Of a stretch of 64,000 nt of DNA, positions 38,896-47,452 are shown piece by piece. The stretch is from the NCBI GenBank assembly GCA_037783545.1, contig JBBELK010000688.1:1-64000 (forward strand), written 5' to 3'. The DNA comes from Henricia sp. BOLD:AAB3569 (lineage: Eukaryota; Echinodermata; Asteroidea; Spinulosida; Echinasteridae). How positions within the stretch are numbered: position 1 is the stretch's first letter; every line of letters begins with the position of its first letter. The notes under the pieces were generated by a model. The model had not been told where the DNA came from and did not search any database. It saw nothing but the letters and a program-made list of their open reading frames with translations. Both the position numbers and the translations under genes were made by a program.

Positions 38896-39270
38896 TGGGG
38901 TACCATGGCCGAGCGGTTTAGGGCATTGACTCGCAATCAGGTGAAAACTTGGGGTTGCAGGTTCGAACCTCCCCACGGCTATGGTACCTGTGCCCTTGGG
39001 CAAGGCACTCAACCACACTTGCTCCATCCTTCGGAAGGGATGTAAAGCCGTTGGTCCAGTGTGTTAGGTAATGGAAACGCACTCTAAAGATCCCAGAGCA
39101 TTCTTTCGTAAAGAGCAAGGGGGATCATCCCCGGTGTCTCTGGCCATTTCTAATTATAATTCTAATTCTTCATGGGTTTCCTCACGCTTGCGAGTGACAG
39201 TGCAATGAGCACTATTGAGGAATCCTTGGTATGAATACCAAAAATAAATAATAATAATAATAATAATACC
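38896..39270 (+). mobile_element. tRNA-derived SINE (type II Leu/Ser-like head) with AAT-repeat tail
   Basis: The head (38,899-38,988) has the outline of a type II tRNA. An 8-bp acceptor-like pairing joins GGTACCAT (38,899-38,906) and ATGGTACC (38,981-38,988). A box-A-like TGGCCGAGCGG is followed by an anticodon-type loop CTCGCAA and a box B core GGTTCGAACC (38,960-38,969). It continues into a body containing TGCCCTTGGGCAAGGCACT (near 38,991-39,009), a phrase I associate with deuterostome SINE bodies. It ends in a short AAT/AATA microsatellite at about 39,244-39,268. The arrangement of Pol III head, conserved body and simple-repeat tail is that of a SINE copy, not a working tRNA gene. No target duplication was found. 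Confidence 0.8.
39244..39268 (+). repeat. AAT microsatellite, SINE tail
   Basis: A run of about seven AAT/ATA units directly follows the SINE body and most likely is its 3' tail. Confidence 0.85.
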
Positions 39271-39393
39271 TGTATAAATAGTCTCTCTTTTGTCAATTAG
39301 GCCTACTGATAAATATTGGGGGGAAATCAGAGTTGAATTTGGTGCAGTTCTGCAGTAACAAACTTTTATACGGCTGGAAATACAACTAACTCA

Positions 39394-39451
39394 CAAGACC
39401 ACGTGACTTTTCGGAACCAGAATTTGGTACCGAAAGGTCACGTGACCTTGG
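39394..39451. repeat. Inverted repeat with palindromic CACGTG arms
   Basis: CAAGACCACGTGACTTTTCGG (39,394-39,414) pairs with the inverted arm at 39,430-39,451 with few mismatches. Each arm also contains a CACGTG palindrome. It could form a cruciform, or act as a double E-box; function is unknown. Confidence 0.6.
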
Positions 39452-39820
39452 ATTTTTTAAATGTGCTCAAAAACGTCTACATTTGACGGCGTCTTTTCAG
39501 GATATATCTAATTTACTCTCGAATGCGCTTCAGAATAATGTATGGGTCTATTTCGAGCCCAAAATAGCCCAACAAAGAAGGTGTGTTCTGTTAATGGACA
39601 GTTTACAACTCAAACATGTCTTTTTACGGGAATATGCTTTGAAACTTCCACCCATGCCATTAATTTACAGCATTGCCTTTAAAAAAATGACATTCTGTTA
39701 ATCAACAGTTTGACCGGATGTATTTACATGCAAAACCTCTGTAAAACCAGAAATACTGTCCGACACCGTTATTGTACACGAAGAAAATCTTGTAATTTTA
39801 CGGGAATTTTTTACAGTTCA

Positions 39821-40186
39821 CAGTTTGGAGCATGCAAAATTTGAAGTTCGTTGGAAAATTCCTTGATTTCCAAATAAGTGGGTATCATCGACAAGTGGCC
39901 GACTGTGCGCTTGTAGGCCCGGCAGAAGAGTTTTAACTAAACTCGTAAGTAACTCAGCCGGTTTTGAGCGAAGGTTTGTCAAATTTGCAGGACAAGTGTG
40001 GAATATAGTTTGGTTCTAACAGGCAAAATTTGAAGTTCGTCGGGAAATTCCTTGACTTCAAAATTAGCGAGTATCCCGGGCACAATATAGCCATCCAGAA
40101 TTGGCTGACTGTGGGAAAACAGCTTGTAGACCGGCAGGAGAGTTTAAGCTGAACTTGTAAGTAACTCGGCCGGTTTTGGGCAATTG
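39821..40186 (+). repeat. Diverged relative of the satellite, ~206-bp unit
   Basis: The first 55 bases (39,821-39,875) match the array segment from CAGTTTGGAGCATGC to GATTTCCAAAT with one visible mismatch. The following sequence aligns at lower identity: CTAAACTC, GCGAA, TGTCAA, GACAAGTG and GGAATATA occur in the same order as in the 273-bp monomer. The locus holds about one and a half units; GACTGTG recurs at 39,901 and 40,107, giving a 206-bp period. Compared with the array monomer it lacks roughly 67 bp, mainly around the segment GTGTCCCAACAG to GAGCTCC. This looks like an older dispersed member of the family from which the array monomer arose. Confidence 0.8.
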
Positions 40187-40528
40187 TAGAAGGGTGAAAA
40201 CTGTTTATAAATAATTTCCTTTAAATTGTGTAATAACTGTCCCGTTTTTAATAGGTGTGCATCCCCTGTAGTATATTGTTAATGTCCTTTTAGTTTCCCA
40301 TGTGTAAGCCCCATTAGATTGTGTATGACCCGTGTCTTTTGTAGTGCATCCCCCAAATAGTTTATTTCTGTAGAGGTCACTGGCCCTGTGACCACAAGCA
40401 CATGTTCAGTGTGTAGACCAGCAGCATCAAGAAAAGACCTGTATTTTTATATCTTCACAACTGTGTTTTTCTGCGGTTTTTGTAAGTCTAATGTCTGCAC
40501 ATCCCTGGTGAGTTTTCTTGTTATTAGG
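40187..40528. other. Intergenic or intronic sequence, nothing recognised
   Basis: AT-rich sequence without exon-like or repeat-like structure that I can support. Confidence 0.5.
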
Positions 40529-40648
40529 TAGACTTGGTTCCAAGTCCGAGATCCTGTTTTGTTTTCCGTTTCCGATTTTTGAAATGTATGGACAGGGAAC
40601 TAGTCTATTTCGGTTCAGGATCTCGGACTTGGGACTTCTGCACGCCAG
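40529..40648 (+). mobile_element. Short palindromic interspersed element, copy 1
   Basis: The core is bounded by a perfect 17-bp inverted repeat, CCAAGTCCGAGATCCTG at 40,540-40,556 and its complement at 40,616-40,632. A second copy lies in opposite orientation at 43,985-44,097. Comparing them sets the element limits at TAGACTTGG on one side and CACGCCAG on the other. This copy carries 7 extra bases (AGGGAAC) in the loop. The size and structure suggest a MITE or snapback repeat; the transposase family cannot be told. Confidence 0.75.
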
Positions 40649-40852
40649 TTGTACACGGTCTATGGGAATTAAGTCCAAAACAGGACGTAACGATATGATT
40701 GGTCGAAGTCACAGGGAGCCTTACGTTGTAATGAATATTCATTAGAAATCTTCTAGAGGATGTATTTGCGAGTCGTGTTGGATTGTTTACAAACCTGTTG
40801 TAAATAATACAACATTCTGACATATCGGTTGATAATTTACTGACATTCGCAG

Positions 40853-40924
40853 ATGGTTGAGATGGTGAAAGAATCTGGGGTACATGACATGGTTATAACA
40901 TCACCTAAATTGAATCTTCAACAG
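40853..40924 (+). CDS. Candidate internal coding exon of an unidentified gene (partial)
   Basis: The 72-base segment is flanked by an acceptor (CATTCGCAG, with a branch-like TTTACTGAC just upstream) and a donor CAG|GTAATC at 40,925. It is open throughout and encodes 24 residues beginning MVEMVKESGVHDMVITSP. It ends in phase 0, and joining to the exon at 42,017 keeps the frame. It contains methionine codons, but I see it as an internal exon, since AG precedes directly and nothing marks a promoter. Upstream exons were not found between the array and this exon. I do not recognise the protein; the predicted segment is short and probably helical. Chance splice signals remain possible. Confidence 0.45.
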
Positions 40925-40956
40925 GTAATCACTTAAAATTTGAAAAGATTACCATA

Positions 40957-41059
40957 CGCGGACTGTGCCGGCACATGCCTGGCTGGCCTAGCGCTGCCTG
41001 GGCCGGGCCGTCGTGGGCCGCGCCCGGCTGCGGCGCGGGGCCAGGCGGCCTCTACCCGG
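40957..41059. other. Very GC-rich tract inside the candidate intron
   Basis: About 100 bases are dominated by GGCC, GCGC and CCGG words, in sharp contrast to the AT-rich surroundings. It may be a CpG-rich fragment, a repeat piece or a structured element; nothing identifies it further. Confidence 0.6.
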
Positions 41060-41324
41060 TTTCACGGTACGTTGATATGTTAACATATGACTAAGACTTT
41101 CATGCAGTAAGAATGAAGAAGTTGAGCAGAAAAAATTCTTGAAAATGTTAATACTTTATCAAACCTCAGTAACTTGCTGATTTAATGAAAAACCCAAATT
41201 TAGGAATACGAATCTCTCATTTGTTGTCCTAATAAAATAAGAAATAATAGGCCTGAGGTCTGACATTGTCTGAAGACTGAAGCCAGAGTTCTCCATTCTT
41301 TCGGGTAATCCTGCCAAAAAGTCA

Positions 41325-41470
41325 AACTTGAGCAAGCATGCTAGTGAGCTAGAAGCAGGCATCTGCTTTGTTAGCAGGAATTCGTGGGTTAAAATCCCAC
41401 CCGATCCGAGCACGTATGCTATGAACTTGAAGTTTTCCCGATAGTGTCTTTGGGGAAAACATTTAGTGTA
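41325..41470 (+). mobile_element. tRNA-Thr-like SINE fragment
   Basis: An anticodon-type arm CTGC (41,363-41,366), loop TTTGTTA (anticodon TGT, threonine) and GCAG (41,374-41,377) is followed by a T-arm GTGGG (41,384-41,388), 7-base loop and CCCAC (41,396-41,400). The 5' D-arm region is degenerate, and there is no acceptor pairing, so this is not a functional tRNA gene. It is best read as a SINE head followed by an unrelated body of uncertain end. Confidence 0.5.
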
Positions 41471-41556
41471 TTTGTCATAATTGGGAAAGGGCAAAACAAT
41501 TACATGTCATGATGTAGGCCCTTGCACATAGGCCTACATGTATGAATTGTTTCACT

Positions 41557-41784
41557 TCCCCGCTCTATCCCACCTCAGAAAAGGGGATTGTCACTTTTCG
41601 AGTGACAAAATCCCACTCCTGCGGGGCAAAATCTAGGTGACAAAATCCCCACCCAGAGGTACGGGTGTGCGATGCGAAATAATGCACGTTTTGCTCCCAT
41701 GTGCACAGACAATATGATTTCCTTTTGTCAAAATCCCCACCCTGGGGGCATGAACAAATGTGACCAAACCCCCACCTAAGGGGA
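41557..41784 (-). mobile_element. G/C-run foldback repeat, copy 1
   Basis: The segment is built from repeated words CCCCACC and AAAATCCC, with complementary ends (CCCACCTCAGAAAAGGGG on one side, CCCACCTAAGGGG on the other). A homologous copy in the opposite orientation is at 59,542-59,747; the words TGTCACCT, TTTGCCCC and TGTGCAC occur in both in the same relative order. Two copies in one window indicate an interspersed family about 210-230 bp long, probably a non-autonomous foldback element. Confidence 0.65.
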
Positions 41785-42016
41785 AATATTACCCTAATTA
41801 GTAAGCAGAAGCAGGTAGATTCACGTATATTCACTTTTTGGGGGCGGTGGAGGGGTGTGTGGGAAAATTTTCTATTATTTTGGTCAGGTGCTCGAATTCA
41901 GAAACATGCATCCAAAACTGCATCTGTTAATTAGCTCCTGTGACGCATGTATATGTCAGGAAAGGCAAAGTATGGTAATTTATACCAATAACCTTTTTAC
42001 TTGTATTTGTGCACAG

Positions 42017-42133
42017 AGTCCAACTGAGGCAGGACTACTTCGAGAGCTCAGCTTGAACTCACTGCAAGAAGCCTTGGCGGATCTGTGCCTTGGCAATACC
42101 TTTGTGGGACTATTCACAAACTTACAAGATTGA
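42017..42133 (+). CDS. Candidate terminal coding exon of the same unidentified gene
   Basis: A pyrimidine-rich acceptor (TTTTTACTTGTATTTGTGCACAG) precedes an open stretch of 38 codons ending in TGA at 42,131-42,133. The protein reads SPTEAGLLRELSLNSL and continues leucine-rich to end FTNLQD. The alternating Leu/Glu/Ser pattern suggests an amphipathic helix. It joins in phase 0 to the exon at 40,853-40,924 across a 1092-base intron, giving a 62-residue C-terminal tail. An AATAAA polyadenylation-type word occurs at about 42,668. I do not recognise the family. Alternative acceptor AG positions two bases on would break the phase match. Confidence 0.5.
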   Translation, partial: SPTEAGLLRELSLNSLQEALADLCLGNTFVGLFTNLQD

Positions 42134-42545
42134 AGGAACTGCCACAAAACGTGAAGAAGAGTTCAGCATGATATGGACAGCATGATATTTTCCTACGGTT
42201 ATTAGAGCACAATTTGAGTACTTTGCAACATCCTAGCTCCAACACACAGCCTTGGGAAAAAATTATTGGACCACCTACAGTGTGTTGAGTCATAGGTCCC
42301 ATACGTGCTGGGTATACATGTATACAAATTGTGACAAATTTTTAAACCTACAATCTCTTCGGGAGGCATTTTAAGCAATACATGTATAAAATGTTTAATG
42401 TAGATCATTTTTTGTTAAAAAAGGAATACCGCACTATAAAACCAACTAAATATCTGAATTACAACAGTGTTACAAGCATATTTTCTCATGCCATTTAAAT
42501 GTTGATCCTGAATACGATTGCTAAAATTTGCCTTATTTTGTGCAG
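42134..42545 (+). other. Possible 3' untranslated region, no other feature
   Basis: The stretch follows the candidate stop codon, is AT-rich and has no supported ORF. If the gene is real this would be 3' UTR, ending near the AATAAA at about 42,668. Confidence 0.3.
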
Positions 42546-42875
42546 GCGATCTCGAGACTCAGACTCTAGTTGACTCGAGACTCCAACCCCAAATGATATG
42601 GCTCGACTTGAGACTCAAACCTCAAAATACTTGACATGAGTCGGATATTTTTATTTGATTCAGCCAAAAATAAAATAATTTTTTTATGCATTTTTTGTCA
42701 TTTTGGGGACCGAATTTCAGCACTAAAGAAACCTGGGCTAAAAGCATGTGAGTTCCATTGTTAAGACTCAATTTGAAATTAGTTTGACAAATTTATTGTC
42801 GTGAATACTCGACTTAACGAGCAAACTTGACCAATATGCCCGACTTGACTTGGGTCTCGAGCAGAAGGAGACAAG
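42546..42875. repeat. Degenerate GACTCGAG-type simple repeat
   Basis: Words CTCGAGACTC, GACTCGAGACTCC, CTCGACTTGAGACTC, ACTCGACTTAACGAGC and GACTTGACTTGGGTCTCGAG recur on both sides of an AT-rich middle. The pattern suggests the decayed, CTCGAG-rich ends of an interspersed repeat. Confidence 0.45.
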
Positions 42876-43163
42876 TTACAACCCTTATTTTGTGCATCAA
42901 AATCCACATTAACATCAGTTTTAATAACCTGAAAATTGCAGACCTCTCATTTGAATGTGTTCTTCCCATGAAGAGCCACGACCACTCACTGCAAGTTTTT
43001 TTCCTTAAAATATGGAGATTTTAGGGTAGGAAAAAAGTCTTCTTGAGTTGTCTCATAGGTTAAAATGTAGGAGGGCTTATGTGACGTCGAACCCTTCATT
43101 AGGAAAGTAGGTAAATTTGTTACGAAATGGATGCAATATAATACTATGGACTCGGGTCAAGTC

Positions 43164-43393
43164 GACCGTTTGCCCAACTCGACCGTGAACCAACTCGACC
43201 ACACAGCACAGTGCATGCAACAATTAAGTAACTTTGCTTTACGTCCACCGTTGACTGACCGAAGATACGGGTGTAGTGACACATCATTAAGTTGCAGTAT
43301 TTTTGGACATACAAATTCCAAGTTTCAAAGAAAAACTTGAACTACGGTCGGTTCGCGGTCGATTTGGTTTACGGTCGAGTTGGCAAACGGTCG
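43164..43393. mobile_element. MITE-like element with ~40-47 bp GACCGTTTGCC inverted repeats
   Basis: The left arm (43,164-43,203), with the words GACCGTTTGCC, CAACTCGACCGT and GAACCAA, is matched in reverse complement by the right arm (43,347-43,393) with a few mismatches. The interior of about 140 bases has no coding potential that I can support. No target duplication was identified. Confidence 0.6.
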
Positions 43394-43399
43394 CCTCGC

Positions 43400-43984
43400 G
43401 TCTTTTGTACGGGGAGCTCGCCGGGCGCCACGCGTTATCAAATCGGCCGGGTAAATCGGTAACGATCACTCTCAAACCGCTTCAAAAGAATATAGATTTT
43501 GTCATCAGAAAGGTTCTGCTGTTGCGTGTCCCCAGATTTGACAAATACCACTAATACAACACGTACCCCGGTACGGTATACCTGTGTTTTTTTGCGTTTT
43601 TGTCTCGGCATTTGCAAAAAAAAATAAGTTTATCGCACGTTCGCAACAGCAGTTGCACTAAAATACATGCACTGGAGGATTACAAAGCGACTATTCCATT
43701 CTACCAAAAGGTAACAGATGTGTATTGTGACACGAGTAAGTGTCAGGAGTACGTTATATTTTTATTTCCATTCAAAATATTACAACATTTCATGCTTATG
43801 GCACTAGTTCTTCATAACAACAAACCACAGAAACAGTTTTAAAAAGAAGACTGCGAAAATGGTAAACCTCATCTTACCTGTGAAGCATATAGACCCGACC
43901 ACCCGGATTTGTATACGTTCCAATTGGCCGTCGCTACGGAAACCGCGCTGTATGTAAATCCAACTGGTGAATACATGAATGTAG
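43400..43984. other. Intergenic sequence, nothing recognised
   Basis: Small ORFs occur here, one overlapping the MITE arm, but none shows splice signals, a known motif or unusual length. Confidence 0.5.
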
Positions 43985-44097
43985 CTGGCGTGCAGAAGTC
44001 CCAAGTCCGAGATCCTGAACCGAAATAGACTAGTCCATACATTTCAAAAATCGGAAACGGAAAACAAAACAGGATCTCGGACTTGGAACCAAGTCTA
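43985..44097 (-). mobile_element. Short palindromic interspersed element, copy 2 (inverted)
   Basis: This is the reverse-orientation partner of the element at 40,529-40,648. It keeps the same 17-bp inverted repeat (44,001-44,017 and 44,070-44,086) and nearly identical sequence, but lacks 7 loop bases. The pair lies 3.3 kb apart in inverted orientation. Confidence 0.75.
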
Positions 44098-44159
44098 GTT
44101 ATTAGGTGATGGGAACTCATTCCGATCACCTATTACTATTGTACGATTTCTTTATCTTT

Positions 44160-44335
44160 GTTTTTGGCTTTTTCGTTTAGGACGAAAAAGCCTTTGTTTT
44201 CGTTTTGATTTTATTTTTCCGTTTATTGGCTTTTTCGTTTAGGACGAAAAAGCCTTTGTTTTCGTTTTGATTTTTTGGCTTTTTCGCTTTGCGGCGAAAA
44301 AGCCTTTGTTTTCGTTTTGATTTTTTTTTTTCCGT
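44160..44335. repeat. Three hairpin units GGCTTTTTCG / CGAAAAAGCC
   Basis: Near-identical hairpins with 10-bp arms lie at 44,166-44,192, 44,228-44,254 and 44,277-44,304, each followed by CTTTGTTTTCGTTTTGATTT. They sit directly upstream of the first Helitron-like element and may be remains of another element's end. Confidence 0.7.
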
Positions 44336-45129
44336 TTATTTCTTCTTCTTCTTCTGATTTTTTTCCCATAGACAAAGCGCATAGGCGTTGTCGGCGCTTT
44401 TTCAGGTTGTTCCCAAACATTGATCTTAACCAAACTTGGTCACATCAAAGACATAGTATAATAGGTGTGCACCCAAGAATGGCTTCATTGTGACGTCATC
44501 CGTTACGCATTATAACACTTTAAAAATGCCTAAAAAGCGGAAAATTTCCGAAATATGCTCTTTTTAAAATGGTTCCCTTGCCAAAACCACATGACCCAGG
44601 GTTTTCATATTTGGCAAACATTTAGATCAGATCATGAGCTTTAATGTTCTTAGTGTAGGCATTTTCATCTGAACCTTCCTTCCTGGGTCAATCGAAGGTC
44701 AAAGTTCAGCCAATTCAATAATCACATTGTTTGTATTTTGTTGTACTTATGAAGCAATATTACCTATTAAACTACGCTTGATCTTTATAAAACTAGGTAC
44801 AGGCATGGGCCCCATCACAAACTTCCACCCCGTGTAGAACATCACAATGACGTCAATGATTACGTAATTATAATTATTTAAAATTGACAAAAAAGTGGAT
44901 TTTCGTCATAAAAATGAGCCAAAAATGCATTTCGTACAATATTTCCCTCTATAAAACCACATGACGCAGGGTCTTCATATTTAGCAGACATTATAGATCA
45001 GATCCTGAGCTACAATTTCCTTTGTGTAGTCATTTTCATCTGCCCCTTCCTTCCTGGGTCAATTGAAGGCCAAATTTCAGCCAGCAAACTTCGAGCAAAC
45101 TTCGCATAAATCAATTTTTACCGTCAATC

Positions 45130-45735
45130 TTGACTCCCATAAATGGCGGAGAAATTATATTAGTCTTATTTCCAGCCTGGAGAAAGAAATTATTTTTCCT
45201 TCCTCCGTTGCGTGTGATGTGCCTGTTTTTTAAATTCGTGTCTACAATTACCATTGGGTATAAATCATCCAAGTCCTTTCTATCGGTTGGTCCCATGACA
45301 ATATTCTTACCCTGATTGGCGAGGTTTTCGTTTTTTCTTTTTTGACGCGTCTGCTGTGTTCTCTTGACGATCCATTTTTTGACAGCCAGTCGGTGTGTCT
45401 GTGTGTTTACATTTCACACATGTCTCGGGAGGCGGAGAATGGTATGGTACCTTGCGTTCATCTGATAGGTTTACCTGACCACTGGCTACGGCGCCAGCCT
45501 AACTCCTGTTCGTCGCTGCATTTTGCCCATTACCCGGACGATCGTATTGACGGCTTGAAATACGTATACATTTCGCGGGACATGTAGTGGGGGTCAGAGG
45601 TCAGTGTTTGTTGTTTTTAATTACCATTCACTAATTATAACACATTAAATGTGTTTTAATGCAAGAACAACTATTAATAAGTATAAGGAACACCCTCAAA
45701 CGTGAGATTTCGTGAAATCTGAAGGCAACGTGTTC
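45130..45735. other. E1-specific insert with candidate captured coding pieces
   Basis: This segment is missing from E2 at the corresponding place. On the minus strand an ATG near 45,377 opens a lysine-rich start (MDRQENTADASKKKKRKPR) followed by a donor-like GTAAGA near 45,314. Overlapping it, another minus frame (45,296 to 45,111) encodes a 61-residue stretch with balanced composition (starts MGPTDRKDLDDLYPM). A plus-strand ORF at 45,342-45,587 overlaps too, so not all can be genes. Helitrons often carry captured exons, which makes this worth checking, but I recognise no protein. Confidence 0.3.
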
Positions 45736-46334
45736 CTTTAACTGTCTACCACGGACGTGTAATTCAACAGAAGATGGTTTAACAAAAGTTCAGTGAGTAG
45801 GATACAATCTTTCATGTTATTTCAGTCTTATTTAAAAGAGTCCACTCTCTACAAGAAAGTAATTGTATGCTATTGAGAGAATGTCATAGTTTTGCCGTGA
45901 AGCATTAATTCCAATGTTTGTTTTCTTTCTTTTTAGGTTTAGTAAGGTGCAAAGCTTATAATATAGGCCTGAAATCATTAAGTCATTGTTATGATTTTAT
46001 TGAACCATCTTCAACAAATCTAATTACGAAATTGTTCCTTCCTGGCCAAACTCTTTTCAATCTTAACAAATTATGTGCTCTGATTTCTGCCTTTGATGAC
46101 TAATATATGTATATCAGTTTTTCGAGTAAACATCGGATTTCCATCCCAAATGTGAACAAAACAAACTAAAAATGAACAGTTTAATTAAATATTTAAATTA
46201 AAATATATACGATCAAACATTCATAACAAATCAGGCACCTATGATCGTGATTCCTGCACCATATACGGTCATTAACAAATGTATTTTACTAATGATCTCA
46301 TATGACCCATGTGGGAATGATCTGGAGAACAATG

Positions 46335-46445
46335 GTTGGCCCATATGGGCCCCACATGGGGCGTTGGGTGCAGCCCATACAGGACCCATATGGGCCCCTT
46401 ATATACTTGCACATATGGGGCCAATATGGGCCCCATGTGGGAATG
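46335..46445. repeat. CCCATATGGGCCCC palindromic mini-repeat
   Basis: Palindromic words CCCATATGGGCCCC, CCCACATGGGG, ACCCATATGGGCCCC and CAATATGGGCCCCATGTGGG follow each other, giving a fold-back-rich tract inside E1. Confidence 0.65.
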
Positions 46446-47452
46446 TTACCTGGGTAATGACGTCATCACGTGTCAGATTAAAGGTGCATGAAAATATTTT
46501 AAAATACAAATTACAACATTGATTCCTTCCCATATACGATCACTAGCAAAGGTCGTTAATGTATGGCTTTTCCGTTTATTTCTTCTTCTGATTAACGCAT
46601 GGGCGTTGTCGGCACTTTTTGAGGTCGTTCCCAAACTTGAGGTTGTTCTTAAACAAACTTGGTCACATGAAAGACACAGTAGATAGAAGAGGTATGCACC
46701 CAACAATGGCGTCATCATGACGTCATCAGGTGTAAGTTTAAAGGGGCATGAAATTAAATGTTTCCATATTAAAAAATTCATAAAAAATCATCCGTTTGAC
46801 CTACGATATTGATTCTTTCGGCATATACGATCATTAATAAAGGTCTTTCAGATGCCCACATGCCTTGACATTTAACCTCATTCCCTATTGGTCAAACAGA
46901 CTTTGCCCTTCCATTTGAAACTGGTAAAAGGGTATTTGGATGGGGTCAAAGGTGTTTGAGTTCGACTAGGGTGGGGTATCCAACAAATATCGCCATGACC
47001 TGTGACCTTGCTCACTTTCGGTATAAACCGGAAGTGCATTTAAATGAACCTATTTTGTAAAAGTGGTGAAAGCTGCCGAGATGCGGTTGGTAGTGTCAGT
47101 GTCTAAGGTAAATAGGGTTTCCAAAAATGTACGTTTCTACGTCATTCCATAAAAGGGCGCCCTCTAGCGTCAAAATTAAAAAGTCTTAAAATGACCCTTT
47201 CATAGCAGTGTTTGCGCAAATTAGCCCAATAGTGCTGCTTATAGAGTAAGTCGACCACCAAACATGTCTGTGTGGTTAAAACATTGATGACGTCATCAAT
47301 CATTTAAAGGTAACACATTAAAGGTAAACTTGTTTAAAGTTAAATAGTTGATATGCTAACATCTAATTTTGCAAGGTAAGCATGCTCATTTTTTAAGTAA
47401 AACAAATGTGAAAAATCCCTACGCTCTGTTCATAGAACAGACGTAGCTCTAG

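Larger units (their letters stand above)
44341..47452 (+). mobile_element. Helitron-like non-autonomous element E1
   Basis: The left end is a TTCTTC-rich run leading into GACAAAGCGCATAGGCG. The right end is an imperfect hairpin (CTACG / CGTAG with CTGTTC / GAACAG, 47,419-47,446) followed at once by CTCTAG at 47,447-47,452 and a T. A 3' hairpin before a CTRR-type end followed by T is the hallmark of Helitrons, although the gap here is shorter than usual. E1 aligns over long stretches with E2: 44,341-45,110 with 47,454-48,200, and 45,735-46,180 with 48,535-48,990. A second TTCTTC-type start at about 46,574 suggests E1 is composite. No Rep/helicase ORF exists, so it is non-autonomous. The 45,130-45,735 segment is private to E1. 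The ends and repeats are seen directly; the class assignment is inference. Confidence 0.6.

Noticed and set aside
38899-38988. Functional tRNA-Leu/Ser gene
   Set aside because: The T-arm pairing is poor and the anticodon does not fit the head. A SINE body with a simple-repeat tail follows.
41159-41494. 111-codon minus-strand ORF
   Set aside because: It runs antisense across a tRNA-Thr-like SINE and has no recognisable domain or splice context.
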